A DNA stretch of 64,000 bases from Candidatus Dormiibacter spiritus (GCA_003244185.1 QHBT01000065.1:19150-83149), one strand, 5' to 3'; positions 8,166-16,845 are shown, numbered from the stretch's first letter. Notes: generated from the letters alone by a model not told the origin. Program-made: numbers and translations.

Positions 8166-9219
8166 TTAGCGGGTTGGGGTGATCGGGATGGCTTCGATCT
8201 GGCCCACGTATACCGGGCGCGGCTCGGTGGAGACGACTACGTCGTCCAGGCTGGTGGGGACCGCGTCGTGATGCAGACCGTAGGAGTCCAGGTAGAAGAC
8301 CTCGGCTGAGATCGCGTAGTGCTCGTGAGCGACCACGTGGTACCTCTGGTCGGGGTGGCGGCTCTCGCTGATCTCGCGGTACTTGTGGGCGGTGAGGGAG
8401 TCGTGGACGCCACACTGCGGCGCGGGAGCGGTCTCGCTGTCGTCCCAAGGGTCGTCGAAGTCCCACTGGGTCTTGACGAACTGGATGGTAACGACGAGGG
8501 TATAGAAGACGGCTCGCCCGCCGGGGCCGCTGGGCGGACCGCCGTAGGATCCTGACGACAGCGCTGCTTGGCATGTCGAAAAGCACCTCGTCTGACTTGC
8601 CCGGCGTCTGAAGGACGATATGAGCCGGTCCATTAGCGCTGTAAACCCAGCCGTGATCGCCAGCAACCAGACCATCGTGTACGGCAATCTGCCGAACAGG
8701 GTCAGGAATCGGCACGGCAACAAGACTCGTCAGCCGAAGGTTCATTATCACTTTGACCGTTCCGCCTTCCCGATCCGCGCGATCGAGAAATTGCAGACTG
8801 GTTCCAAACTCCTGGTTTTCAAGTCCTGGAGATACCATTACAGGGCTGCGCAGCAGGCTTGCTCCGCGATTGGCAAGAGCCCAGTCATCGAGCGCATCCC
8901 AGCGTTCTACTGCCTCCGCTTCGTTTCGCAGCTGCTGCGGCGTCAAGAGGCCGTTCGTCTTGTCTGTAACTTGTACCGTCGGTATGGCCAGATCGGCGGG
9001 AGGACAGACGGTGATCTGGCGCTTGGCTAGTTCGGCGCAGCGGTCGATCGCCGGAGTCGGTCTGGGCGTTCGGGAGGGGGTCGGGCTCGGAGCGTTGGCG
9101 CTACCCCCGCCGCACGCCACCGCCACACCCACGAGCAGCAACGCCAGGCCCAAACTGGCCCGACGAAGCTGGTTCTGCACCCACCGCTGACCACCCTGAC
9201 CCGAACCCATAGCCCCCAC
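8166..9219 (-). pseudogene. Lipoprotein gene split by a single-base frameshift
   Basis: The first part (from the GTG at 9219, or the ATG at 9210 behind GGGG) encodes a lipoprotein: a hydrophobic signal ending GVAVACGGG, a Pro/Thr-rich linker, then a folded-looking domain up to VLFDMPSSAVV. After that the frame turns into arginine-rich nonsense. A sensible sequence resumes one base over: GGRAVFYTLVVTIQF, DFDDPWDDSETAPAPQCG, ending QIEAIPITPTR at 8166. The switch lies between about 8515 and 8570, in a GC-rich stretch. The summed length (from 9210: 3 x 348 + 1) fits one extra base. This is either a sequencing/assembly error or a true pseudogene. Restored, it would be about 347 residues. No known family recognised. 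Confidence 0.65.
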
Positions 9220-9285
9220 CGCCGAAGATCTTATCTCAAGCAGACGTACAAGACGCGGACAAATTCTGGGACCTCCGATCAGCCC

Positions 9286-10323
9286 TCAGGGCGTCAGAAC
9301 GATCTTGGTAGCCTCCCGCTTGTCGAACAGCCGGTAAGCCTCCGTCGCCTCGTCCAGCTTCATCCGATGGCTGATGATCCGCTCGGGCTGAAGGCGTCCC
9401 GCCGCGATCAGCTCCAGCAGTTGAGGCATATAGGCGTGAACATTGGCGCAGCCGGAGCGGAAGGTTAGATCCCGCGTCCAGGCCTCGAGGTAGGGAAAGT
9501 CGGCGGTCGTCTTGTTCGGCACGCCCACCGAGGAGACCGTACCGCCGCCGCGGCAGCAGTTGAACGCCGTCTCGATGGCCTGCATATGCCCTACGCACTC
9601 GAGGACAGCGTCGGCCCCCGCTCCCTCAGTGGCCGCCTGGATCACCGCCTGGGGGCTGGTCTCCCGGGAGTCGATAGGAGTTGCACCCAGCTCGCCGGCG
9701 AGCCGCAGGCGCGGCTCCACCATGTCGACGCAGTAGACGCGAGCCGGGCCGAACAGCTGGGCGCACATGACCGCCATCAGACCAACCGGACCAGCGCCGA
9801 TAACCGCCACTGTGTCACCTGGAGTTATGAGCCCCCGCTCGGCCGCGAAGTAGCCCGTGCTCAGGATGTCGCCGACGAAGAAAGCCTGCTCGTCCGCCAC
9901 CCCGGGTGGGATGAGCGCCAGGTTCAGATCGGCGTTGGGCACCACGCAGTATTCAGCCTGTCCCCCGCCGAGATCACCGAACAGCTCGCCGTGACCGAAG
10001 ATGGCCCGCTCCACGCACTGCGCCCACCAGCCCCGGCGGCACAGGCGGCAGCGACCGCAGGCGGCAAAGAAGGCAGCGACGACGCGGTCACCCGGAGCAA
10101 TGCGGCCCACCTCAGCGCCCACGGCCTCCACCACCCCCACGAACTCGTGGCCCAAGACGGCCCCCTCATTCACCGGGCTGTGACCGTGGTAGATGTGCAG
10201 GTCTGAGCCGCAGATGGCGCTGAGAGTCACCCGCACGAACGCCTGATCGGGCCCGCTCAGCTTAGGCCGCTCGACTTCCCCGACTCGAAAATCGCCTCGT
10301 CCGTGCATGAGGACCGCGCGCAC
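9286..10323 (-). CDS. Zinc-dependent alcohol dehydrogenase (MDR superfamily)
   Basis: A protein of 345 residues beginning VRAVLMHGRGDFRV, the usual start for this family. It has the catalytic zinc ligands in CGSDLH and LGHEFVG and a full structural-zinc cysteine set, CGRCRLCRRGWWAQC (C-x2-C-x2-C-x7-C). The Rossmann motif VIGAGPVGLMAV binds NAD(P). It oxidises an alcohol or polyol; the substrate is not readable. I chose the GTG at 10323; a longer frame extends to 10557 but would overlap the divergent neighbour and has low-complexity content. The ATG at 10308 is another option. Confidence 0.88.
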   Translation of the reverse strand: MRAVLMHGRGDFRVGEVERPKLSGPDQAFVRVTLSAICGSDLHIYHGHSPVNEGAVLGHEFVGVVEAVGAEVGRIAPGDRVVAAFFAACGRCRLCRRGWWAQCVERAIFGHGELFGDLGGGQAEYCVVPNADLNLALIPPGVADEQAFFVGDILSTGYFAAERGLITPGDTVAVIGAGPVGLMAVMCAQLFGPARVYCVDMVEPRLRLAGELGATPIDSRETSPQAVIQAATEGAGADAVLECVGHMQAIETAFNCCRGGGTVSSVGVPNKTTADFPYLEAWTRDLTFRSGCANVHAYMPQLLELIAAGRLQPERIISHRMKLDEATEAYRLFDKREATKIVLTP

Positions 10324-10420
10324 GGCAGCGATTGTAGGTGGCCAGGCAGCGGGGTCCACTGGATTTCGGCCCCCACCTGGAGTTATAGTGATAGCGTCCC
10401 TATCAAAAAGAGGAGGACCC

Positions 10421-11185
10421 ATGGACAACAACGTATTGCTCGCTGTCATAGGCGCCGTCGTCATCTTGGCCCTCATCGCTGCGGCCATCTTTTTCTTCAT
10501 CCGCCGTCGAGGCGGGGGCGCACCATTTGAGCGGCGGCAGCTCAGCGCTGACCGCATAGACTCCGCGGAGCCGCGCCTGACCGATATAGAGCGTCAGTTC
10601 GTCGACGAGCCCCGCCAGGCCGTTGCGGAGGCGCGACGCCTTCTGGATGACCTGCTCAACGAAATGGGCTACCCCGCCCGGAACAGCGCCGCCGAGCGCG
10701 CCAAGGATCTGCGTTACTTCAACCGCACCCACTCTGAGCGATACGGGCAGGGCGGGGCGCTCAAGGAGAACACCAGCACGGAGGAGCTGCGCCGCGTGCT
10801 GAAGGACGATCTCCTCACCATCCGAGAGCTGCTGGCGGAAGGTCGGGAACACCTACCCGGCGATGAGCGGAGGCATCTGACCGACGAGCGGCCAGCGCCA
10901 GTCCCGCAGCCGACCGAGGGTCGCGAGGTAGTTCCCCAGGCGGAACGTGAGGTTGCGCCTCAGACGGAGCGCCAAGTGGAGACCGAGCGGCAAGTGGAGA
11001 CCGAGCACCACGATGTCCGCCGGGAGCCCCTGCCGGCGGCGGAGCAGGGCGTCGCCGGGGAGCCGGGCACCCCCCGCGCCGGTGCCGAACGCGAGGTTCG
11101 GGACGTTCGCGACGTCCGTGACGTCCGCCAGGTGCCCGAGCCCCAGAGCGAGGAGGATCCCCCCCCGGCCCGACCGCCAGCCTGA
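10421..11185 (+). CDS. Membrane-anchored, highly charged protein with short repeats
   Basis: A 254-residue protein preceded by AGAGGAGG at ideal spacing. Residues 6-27 form one membrane helix (VLLAVIGAVVILALIAAAI) followed by RRRGGG, so the rest should be cytoplasmic. Residues about 45-145 are helical and charged. The tail from about 150 is low complexity, rich in Glu, Arg, Pro and Val, with RQVETERQVETE and RDVRDVRDVRQV repeats that also repeat at the DNA level (near 10970-11006 and 11095-11130). No enzymatic motif is seen. The function is unknown. Confidence 0.75.
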   Translation: MDNNVLLAVIGAVVILALIAAAIFFFIRRRGGGAPFERRQLSADRIDSAEPRLTDIERQFVDEPRQAVAEARRLLDDLLNEMGYPARNSAAERAKDLRYFNRTHSERYGQGGALKENTSTEELRRVLKDDLLTIRELLAEGREHLPGDERRHLTDERPAPVPQPTEGREVVPQAEREVAPQTERQVETERQVETEHHDVRREPLPAAEQGVAGEPGTPRAGAEREVRDVRDVRDVRQVPEPQSEEDPPPARPPA

Positions 11186-11219
11186 GCGCTGGCCGCCCTC
11201 GCGCCTACCCTGAGTTCTC

Positions 11220-12002
11220 ATGAAGCTCAGAGGGGCGGCGGTAATGATCACTGGCGCCTCCAGCGGAATCGGCGCGGCCACTGCCCTTCGGTTTGCTGGA
11301 GAAGGCGCCCGCCTAGCCCTCTGCGCTCGGCGGTTCGATCGGCTCCAGCAGGTGGCAGAACGTTGCCGGGCAGTCGGTGCCACCGAGGTGGTGCTGCGGA
11401 AGGCCGATGTCGGAAGGCCCGGTGACGCCCGGGCCTTCGTCAACATGGCCCTGCAGCACTTCGAGCGCATCGATGTGCTCGTGAACAACGCCGGCCGGGG
11501 CTGGCGGGGGCCGCTGCAGCAGATGCCGCAGGAGGAGGTCACCGATCTCGTGAGCAGCAACCTGCTGGGCTGCATCTGGACGATCCAGGCGGCCCTGCCA
11601 ACCATGCTCGAAACCCGCTCAGGCGTCATCATCAACGTGGCGTCGGTGGTCGGCTTTCGGGCCGCACCGTATTCGGCGGTGTATTCGGCCAGCAAGCACG
11701 CGCTGGCCGGTCTCGGTCACGCGCTGCGGGGAGAGCTGAGTGGCAGCGGGGTCAAGGTCTGCACGGTGTACCCAGGGACCACTGACACCGAGTTCTTCGG
11801 CGATCACAAACCGGACGGGCCCCTCGTGCAGTCGGCCGACTCGGTTGCCAAGTCGATAGTGCGCAACGCACGGCGTCCCCGGAGGGACGTCATCATGCTG
11901 CCCTATCGCGCCGGTCACCTCGCAGAACCGATTCTGGGCGGACTTCTCGACCATGCGATGGGCGAGATGCGGCGCAACCATCACCCTGAGTACCGAGCCT
12001 AG
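11220..12002 (+). CDS. Short-chain dehydrogenase/reductase (SDR)
   Basis: A 260-residue classical SDR. It has the cofactor motif TGASSGIG near residue 11, NNAG in the middle, a catalytic serine in NVASVVG and the YSASK catalytic Tyr/Lys. Arg residues after the second strand (ARRFDRL) suggest NADP(H) preference, which is inference. The substrate is unknown. It starts at an ATG 34 bp after the preceding gene and its stop codon overlaps that of the convergent DUF72 gene by 4 bp. Confidence 0.88.
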   Translation: MKLRGAAVMITGASSGIGAATALRFAGEGARLALCARRFDRLQQVAERCRAVGATEVVLRKADVGRPGDARAFVNMALQHFERIDVLVNNAGRGWRGPLQQMPQEEVTDLVSSNLLGCIWTIQAALPTMLETRSGVIINVASVVGFRAAPYSAVYSASKHALAGLGHALRGELSGSGVKVCTVYPGTTDTEFFGDHKPDGPLVQSADSVAKSIVRNARRPRRDVIMLPYRAGHLAEPILGGLLDHAMGEMRRNHHPEYRA

Positions 12003-12925
12003 AAGTCTTGAGGCGCCTCGCCTCGCGCGTGAGCCTCGGCTATCAGCTCCTCCAGCCGCCTGGCGTTGGCGACTGACCAGTTCGAGTAATTGTTGTTCAT
12101 GATGGCGTGCACCTCGGCGGCCTGCTCCTCCATCGCCTGCAACTTCGGCACCCACTCGCTGAGCTCGCTGTCCTGGTAGTTGTGCTGAAAGCGCACGCTC
12201 GGCGGCGCTCCCTTCAAGTTCCAGTTGCGGTGATTGCGGCCGTGAAAGCGGACGACCGCCAGCTTGTTTGAGGTGCACTCGCTGACAGGCGGCATGCTCG
12301 TCTCCAATCCCTGCGGCGTGTCCACGGCGACGTAGGGAATGTCGCGGGCGCGGAGGAAGGAGAGCGTTCCGGCCGCATGCCGATCGTCGAGCCAGGTTCG
12401 GTGGCGGAACTCCACGGCGATCTGAAAGCCGTACATCCGCTCGTGGCACTGCTCCAGGTACGCCAGAGACTTGGTGGAGGGGAAGAACCAGGGCGGGAAC
12501 TGGAAGAAGACTGCGCCCAGCCGGCCTGCCTCGCGCAGTGGCTCCAGGGCATCGCGAAACGAGTCCCACGCCGCGTCCACGACCTCGGCCGGCAGCTGCT
12601 CCGCATAGACGCTCCGCCTGGCCGCCAAATCCGCCGGAATGCCCGCTCGGATTTCCGGCGGCATCGCCTTCGGGTTGGTGGGGTGCTGGGTGAAGAGCGA
12701 GAAGGACTTGACGTCGATGCGGAAGCTCTGGGGGGTGCGCTCGACCCACAGCTCAGAGTTGCGCTTCGGCAGCATTCCGTAATAGGTGCTGTCCGCCTCC
12801 ACCAGGGAGAACTGAGAGGCGTAGTACTGCAGCCGCTCCTCACCACTGCTCACTCCGGGCGGATAGAACTTCTTGGAGCCGATCAGCTCCTTGTCGATCC
12901 AACCGGCGATTCCGCACCTGATCAC
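11999..12925 (-). CDS. DUF72 family protein
   Basis: A 308-residue protein with the typical DUF72 layout: MIRCGIAGWIDKELIG at the N-terminus, FSLVEADSTYYGMLP, then RIDVKSFSLFTQHP, then VEFRHRTWLDD and RFHGRNHRNWN. The family adopts a TIM-barrel-like fold; its biochemical role is not settled. It is soluble. Transcription is leftward and convergent with the SDR gene. Confidence 0.9.
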   Translation of the reverse strand: MIRCGIAGWIDKELIGSKKFYPPGVSSGEERLQYYASQFSLVEADSTYYGMLPKRNSELWVERTPQSFRIDVKSFSLFTQHPTNPKAMPPEIRAGIPADLAARRSVYAEQLPAEVVDAAWDSFRDALEPLREAGRLGAVFFQFPPWFFPSTKSLAYLEQCHERMYGFQIAVEFRHRTWLDDRHAAGTLSFLRARDIPYVAVDTPQGLETSMPPVSECTSNKLAVVRFHGRNHRNWNLKGAPPSVRFQHNYQDSELSEWVPKLQAMEEQAAEVHAIMNNNYSNWSVANARRLEELIAEAHARGEAPQDF

Positions 12926-13055
12926 AAGCGCCTCAGTGTGTTAGGTTGGGCGTGACGATGGTTCTTGGGCGAATTTGTGTCCCCAGCGGGCACTGGCGCC
13001 GGATAATCGAGCCGTCACGTCTGTCGCTGTAAATCTAATTCCCGGAGGTCCTTGA

Positions 13056-13775
13056 ATGCAGAATCCACCCCCAGGTCCGCCGCCAGGCGAAGGGCCGGGC
13101 CCCGAGCAGCCACCTGGTGACTTCGGTCAGCAGCCGGGCTATCAGCCACCGCCCGCTCCAGGTGGCGGTTACGAACCCCCGTCCACTCCGGGTGGTGGAT
13201 TCGGACAGCAGCCCCCGCCACCTACCGGTGGCGGCTACCAACCACCGCCTCCTCCTCCTGCCGGGGGTTATGAACCGCCGACTGGGGGCTACCAGCCAGG
13301 CGGCAGCTACCAGCAGCCTCCGGGCAGCTACCAGCAGCCTCCGGGCGGCGGCTACCAGCAGCCGCCCAGTTATCAGCCCGCCAACTATCAGGGACAGCCG
13401 GCCAGCAGCGGCATTGACAGCAAGACCGGCTGCATAATCGCTTATGTGCTCCAGTGGCTGACGGGGCTCATCATGTACTTCGTCGGCAAGGACAACCCGA
13501 ATGTCCGCTATCACGGCGCCCAATCGCTGATCTTCTTCGGCGGCATCACTGTCATCAACATCGGCCTCAGCATCCTGGGCTCGATCGTCAGCGCCGCCAC
13601 GAATTCCGGAATCGGCGCGATCTTCGGCCTGATCGAACTCCTGCTCGGACTGTTTGGTTTCATCATGTGGATCGTCTGCCTCGTGAAGGCGATCCAGAGC
13701 CATGGCGAGCGCTGGCCGATCCCATTGGTCGGCGGTTTTGTCACTCCTTACGCGGAGAGGATGGCCGGCTCGTAA
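13056..13775 (+). CDS. Pro/Gly/Gln-rich N-terminal tail with DUF4870 membrane domain
   Basis: A 239-residue protein. Residues 1-115 are a low-complexity tail built from GGGY(Q/E)PP and SYQQPPG repeats. Residues about 125-235 are a DUF4870/Tic20-like domain with hydrophobic helices, including IAYVLQWLTGLIMYFVG, NVRYHGAQSLIFFGG and FGFIMWIVCLVKAIQ. Such proteins are small inner-membrane proteins of unknown function; the tail is likely cytoplasmic and disordered. GGAGG lies 7 nt before the ATG. A strong terminator follows 15 bp after the stop. Confidence 0.88.
   Translation: MQNPPPGPPPGEGPGPEQPPGDFGQQPGYQPPPAPGGGYEPPSTPGGGFGQQPPPPTGGGYQPPPPPPAGGYEPPTGGYQPGGSYQQPPGSYQQPPGGGYQQPPSYQPANYQGQPASSGIDSKTGCIIAYVLQWLTGLIMYFVGKDNPNVRYHGAQSLIFFGGITVINIGLSILGSIVSAATNSGIGAIFGLIELLLGLFGFIMWIVCLVKAIQSHGERWPIPLVGGFVTPYAERMAGS
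13305..13362 (+). repeat. In-frame direct repeats encoding SYQQPPG
   Basis: The unit cagctaccagcagcctccgg occurs twice in succession, with a third partial, diverged copy. It codes for the SYQQPPG repeats of the DUF4870 protein tail. Copy number could vary by replication slippage. Confidence 0.7.
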
Positions 13776-13782
13776 ATCTCAG

Positions 13783-14148
13783 TCAACTACAGGCCCCGCC
13801 TGCGGGCGGGGCCTGTCTTTTTTCGGCCCCAGCCGAAGCCAGAACTCTCGGAGCGGAGGTCTCCGCTTCGGCGTCAGCTCGAGTGTTCTCGAGGAGAGCC
13901 ACGGCCAGCTCCACGCCAGCCCGGAACTCGTCCAGCTCGCGCCGCGCTGCCGCCAGCCTGCTCCGCAGGACCTGGTTTTCCTGCTCCAGGCGTCGCAGGG
14001 GCGGCGACGAATGAGCTCGCGTCCGGCGCAGCTCGGCCAGTTCCAGCTTCAGCCGCTCGGAGCTCACCAGCAGCTCGCGCCGCTCGAGCAGCAGCTTCTG
14101 AACCAGCGGCGGCTCAGACCCGGACGGCTTCCCTTTTCTCGTTGACAT
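13783..14148 (-). CDS. Small coiled-coil protein
   Basis: A 121-residue protein starting MSTRKGKPSGSEPPLVQ. Residues about 18-90 are heptad-like and charged (LLLERRELLVSSERLKLELAEL, here shown as ELLVSSERLKLELAEL, and LEQENQVLRSRLAAARREL), predicting a coiled coil. The last codons coincide with the terminator hairpin of the facing gene, so the true 3' end may be unusual. It overlaps the preceding gene by 35 bp and has no clear ribosome-binding site. It was not matched to a family. It may be a partner of the upstream unknown gene. Confidence 0.5.
   Translation of the reverse strand: MSTRKGKPSGSEPPLVQKLLLERRELLVSSERLKLELAELRRTRAHSSPPLRRLEQENQVLRSRLAAARRELDEFRAGVELAVALLENTRADAEAETSAPRVLASAGAEKRQAPPAGGACS
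13790..13823 (+). terminator. Rho-independent terminator after the DUF4870 gene
   Basis: A perfect 11-bp stem (caggccccgcc / ggcggggcctg) with a TGCG loop at 13801-13804 is followed by tctttttt. It ends transcription of the DUF4870 gene. The hairpin also lies inside the 3' end of the leftward gene at 13783-14148. Confidence 0.93.
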
Positions 14149-14416
14149 AGCGGCATACCCCGGGCTGGAACTCGCGGAGCCGCAGGTGCTCAACTTCTCC
14201 CTTCACGAAGCGCGCCTTGATCCCCAGCGATCCGATGCCTTTGGAGCGCTCATACGGAAAACGGTAGAGGCGCCCGGAATCGACCAACAGGCAGAGCGCC
14301 AAACGCTCCCCGTCCGGTTCGATCACCGTCTTGAAACAGGGCACCGTGCGCTTCGCGATCTCGCGCTTGGTGAGACCGTTGACCCGGCCGAAGAGGACGT
14401 CACGGGGCGACCGCAT
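14114..14416 (-). CDS. Hypothetical protein, 100 residues
   Basis: I do not recognise this protein. The composition is balanced and plausible (VPCFKTVIEPDGERLALCLL, RLYRFPYERSKGIGS, LRLREFQPGVCRYV), with probable beta-strands and no membrane segment or signal. It starts with ATG, without a clear Shine-Dalgarno. The left terminal repeat of a MITE-like element ends only 12 bp upstream of the start codon, so its promoter may lie in that element. The downstream coiled-coil gene overlaps it. Confidence 0.5.
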   Translation of the reverse strand: MRSPRDVLFGRVNGLTKREIAKRTVPCFKTVIEPDGERLALCLLVDSGRLYRFPYERSKGIGSLGIKARFVKGEVEHLRLREFQPGVCRYVNEKREAVRV

Positions 14417-14428
14417 ACTGCGGCAAGT

Positions 14429-14643
14429 CTAGTTGCCTGTAACGGTCGGATGTCTAGCAGGCCGGAGGCTCATTGGACCGGCGCTCCAGGCCGACAGTGC
14501 CAAGGCGCGGGTGGCAGGGTGAGGAGCGCATGGACATGCGCGACGAACCCTGCCGGGTCCTGCAACGCGGGCATCAGCGCCCGGAGGGCGCCCGTCGGTC
14601 TGGGGGGTCGGATGATAGGCATTTGGCCGGTACAGGCAACTAG
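14429..14643. mobile_element. MITE-like element with CTAG-type terminal inverted repeats
   Basis: A 215-bp non-coding segment is bounded by a perfect 13-bp inverted repeat, CTAGTTGCCTGTA at 14429-14441 and its complement at 14631-14643. Similarity continues inward, with 25 of 31 positions matching by eye. There is no open reading frame of note inside. CTAG at both tips could be a 4-bp target duplication of the YTAR kind made by IS5-group transposases. The right tip contains the stop codon of the radical SAM gene. No transposase or second copy is visible in the window. Confidence 0.5.
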
Positions 14644-15566
14644 GCAAGGAGGGCGAGCTGATGCGGTTCGGGGGGCGGCTCCAGGAAGCGCCTGCTCTGC
14701 ACCCCACCTGCCTCCTGCCGACCTTGGCTAACGAGCTTGCTCACCTCGGCCTGCAGTGCTGTGAGCCGTGCCGCCGGCAGGTAGGCACGCCCGGAGTAGT
14801 CGCGCAGATACGCTGGCAGCTGTTCCGGCCAGTGCTCGGCCAGCGTGGCCAGGAAGTGCTCCCGCGTCCCCTCCCGGAGATAGAGCAGACCTGCCCAGAC
14901 GCCCGCGGCACCGCCCTCTCGCGCAGCCTTGACCACCGCGCCGAGCTGCTCCGGCCGGTCGCTCAGGCCGGGCAGGATCGGTGCCATGGCCACCGACGTT
15001 TTGATTCCTGCACTGGCAAGCTTTTCCAGAGCGCGCAGCCGCTGGGCGGGCGGCGCAGTGCCGGGCTCGGTCCGGCGCCACACCTCGTGGTCGAGTGTGG
15101 GGATGCTGAAGTGAACGGAGAAGCGCGCTCGCCGAGCCAGAGCGCTCAGCACGTCGACGTCGCGCACGATGAGCGGGCCCCGGGTGATCAGCGACCCGGG
15201 GTTCTGGAAGTCCGCGAATGCTTCCAGGCAGGCCCGGGTGAGACGGAAGGTACCCTCAGCTGGCTGGTAGGGATCCGTCGCGGCGCCGATCGCGACAGGC
15301 TCTCGGCGCCAGCTCGGCCGCCTGAACTCCTGGCGAAGGACCGTCGCCACATTGGTCTTGATGCGCACAGTGCGGCCGTAACGAGAGTCGGAGGGGCGGT
15401 CGGCTCGCTTCTCGAAGGCCCGCACATAGCAGAACGCGCAGCGATGCTCGCAGCCCATGTAGGGATTGAGCGACCACTCGAAGGGCATGCCCCGCACTCG
15501 GTTGAGGGCCGATTTGCACGGTTGCTCCAGGTATTCGACCGCGGTCCGGCGCGGCTCGAGTGCCAT
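14640..15566 (-). CDS. Radical SAM protein, Rv2578c / SplB-like family
   Basis: A 308-residue protein from ATG (MALEPRRTAVEYL). It has the radical SAM cluster motif C-x3-C-x2-C as CEHRCAFC (Cys39, Cys43, Cys46) after WSLNPYMG, which is typical of the Rv2578c-type branch related to spore photoproduct lyase. It should bind a [4Fe-4S] cluster and cleave S-adenosylmethionine. ATDPYQPAE and LITRGPLIVRD are further family features. The substrate is unknown. A longer start at 15584 is possible. The stop codon is inside the right repeat of the MITE-like element. Confidence 0.87.
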   Translation of the reverse strand: MALEPRRTAVEYLEQPCKSALNRVRGMPFEWSLNPYMGCEHRCAFCYVRAFEKRADRPSDSRYGRTVRIKTNVATVLRQEFRRPSWRREPVAIGAATDPYQPAEGTFRLTRACLEAFADFQNPGSLITRGPLIVRDVDVLSALARRARFSVHFSIPTLDHEVWRRTEPGTAPPAQRLRALEKLASAGIKTSVAMAPILPGLSDRPEQLGAVVKAAREGGAAGVWAGLLYLREGTREHFLATLAEHWPEQLPAYLRDYSGRAYLPAARLTALQAEVSKLVSQGRQEAGGVQSRRFLEPPPEPHQLALLA

Positions 15567-15642
15567 CACCGCACTATAGAACATCTGTTCGTCGCGGCTC
15601 CACGCCCGCGAGTGCCACTCGCGGTTGACTCGCGGGCCGGTC

Positions 15643-16380
15643 TCAGCCGGCTGGCGGTTGAGTGCCCCTGACCGAAGAGGACGGGCAGTAGTCGTTCAGC
15701 GGGCACTCTTCGCACCGCGGACGGCGAGCGTCACAGATCCGGCGGCCGTGCAGGATGAGACGCAGGGAGAGGCCTGACCACTCCTCCGGCGGCACCATCC
15801 TGGTGACTATGCGCTCGATCTTCTCCGGATCGCTGGTGCCGGCCAGTCCCAGCCGCTGGGAGAGCCGGATAACGTGGGTGTCGACCGCAAAGCCTGGCAA
15901 GTCGAAGGCGACGCCCAGGATCACATTGGCGGTCTTCCGGCCGATACCAGGCAGCGTGACCAGGTCCTCCAACCGTGGCGGCACCTCGCCGTCAAAGCGC
16001 GCGACAAGATGCTGGGCGCAGGCGATTATCGAGTGCGTCTTGGCCCGGAAGAACCCGGTGGACTTGACGATGAGCTCCACCTCGGCCGGGTCGGCGCCGG
16101 CCAGGTCACGGGCGGTCGGGTAACGACTGAAGAGCTGAGGCGTCGCCGCGTTGACAGCCCGGTCGGTCGTCTGCGCCGAAAGGATGGTGGCGATCGTCAG
16201 CTCGAATGGATTCCGGAAGTCGAGCTCGCAGGCGGCCGGATACATCTCGGCCAGGCGCCCAACCGTCAGCTCCGCGCGCTCCCGTGCGCCCAGCGGCGCT
16301 CGCAGCGGCGGCCGCCGGCGCTTCTTCCGCGCGGTCGCCGCCGGCCGGCGGGGCGTCGGCCGGGACGGGACAGTCGTCAT
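15643..16380 (-). CDS. nth: Endonuclease III (DNA glycosylase/AP lyase)
   Basis: A 245-residue protein. It removes oxidised pyrimidines and cuts at abasic sites in base excision repair. The helix-hairpin-helix is LPGIGRKTANVI with catalytic Lys149; the catalytic aspartate is Asp167 in AVDTHV. The C-terminal iron-sulphur motif C-x6-C-x2-C-x5-C is complete (Cys216, 223, 226, 232). An N-terminal basic extension of about 30 residues (RKKRRRPP) precedes the domain. It follows the YqeY gene by 9 bp and is probably in one operon with it. Confidence 0.95.
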   Translation of the reverse strand: MTTVPSRPTPRRPAATARKKRRRPPLRAPLGARERAELTVGRLAEMYPAACELDFRNPFELTIATILSAQTTDRAVNAATPQLFSRYPTARDLAGADPAEVELIVKSTGFFRAKTHSIIACAQHLVARFDGEVPPRLEDLVTLPGIGRKTANVILGVAFDLPGFAVDTHVIRLSQRLGLAGTSDPEKIERIVTRMVPPEEWSGLSLRLILHGRRICDARRPRCEECPLNDYCPSSSVRGTQPPAG

Positions 16381-16389
16381 CCGCGGGAG

Positions 16390-16845
16390 CTAGGCGAGGA
16401 GCCGGCGAGCCGTGGCGGCGATGCGGCCGCTCTCCGTCCGGCCGGCCAGCCGAGCCGTGGCCGCTTTCATGACCGCGCCGAAGTCCTTGACTCCGCTCGG
16501 CTTCACCTCTGCGATCACGGCGCGCAGCTCGCTCTCCAGTTCGGCGTCGGAGAGCTGGGTCGGCAGGTAGCGCTGCAAGACCTTCGCCTGGTCGGTTTCG
16601 CGCTGCGCGGATTCCTTCCGACCGGCCGCTGAGTACTGCTCCGCCGCCTCCTCCCGTTTCTTCAGCTCCTTGCGCAGGATCTGAATCACCAGCTCATCGC
16701 GGAGGCCCTTGGAGCCCGGTTCCTTGGCCGCGCGGCTGACCTCGCTCTTCAGCAGCGAGAGGGCATCGAGCGCCGCCTGCTCCTTCGCTTTGCGCGCGCT
16801 CATCATGTCGGCCTCGACGCGCTCAAAAAGGGTCGACTCAGCCAA
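16390..16845 (-). CDS. GatB/YqeY domain protein
   Basis: A 151-residue protein of the YqeY family: two helical regions, with SLLKSEVSRAAKE, ILRKELKKREEAAEQY and a C-terminal DFGAVMKAATARLAGR. The family resembles the tail domain of the amidotransferase subunit GatB and is thought to contact tRNA; its function is not settled. Its start overlaps the end of the peptidase gene by 8 bp and nth follows after 9 bp, so all three look co-transcribed. Confidence 0.93.
   Translation of the reverse strand: MAESTLFERVEADMMSARKAKEQAALDALSLLKSEVSRAAKEPGSKGLRDELVIQILRKELKKREEAAEQYSAAGRKESAQRETDQAKVLQRYLPTQLSDAELESELRAVIAEVKPSGVKDFGAVMKAATARLAGRTESGRIAATARRLLA

Noticed and set aside
13035..13703. 222-codon leftward frame opposite the DUF4870 gene
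   Set aside because: The repeats of the facing gene produce low-complexity Arg/Leu/Ala runs; no domain is seen.
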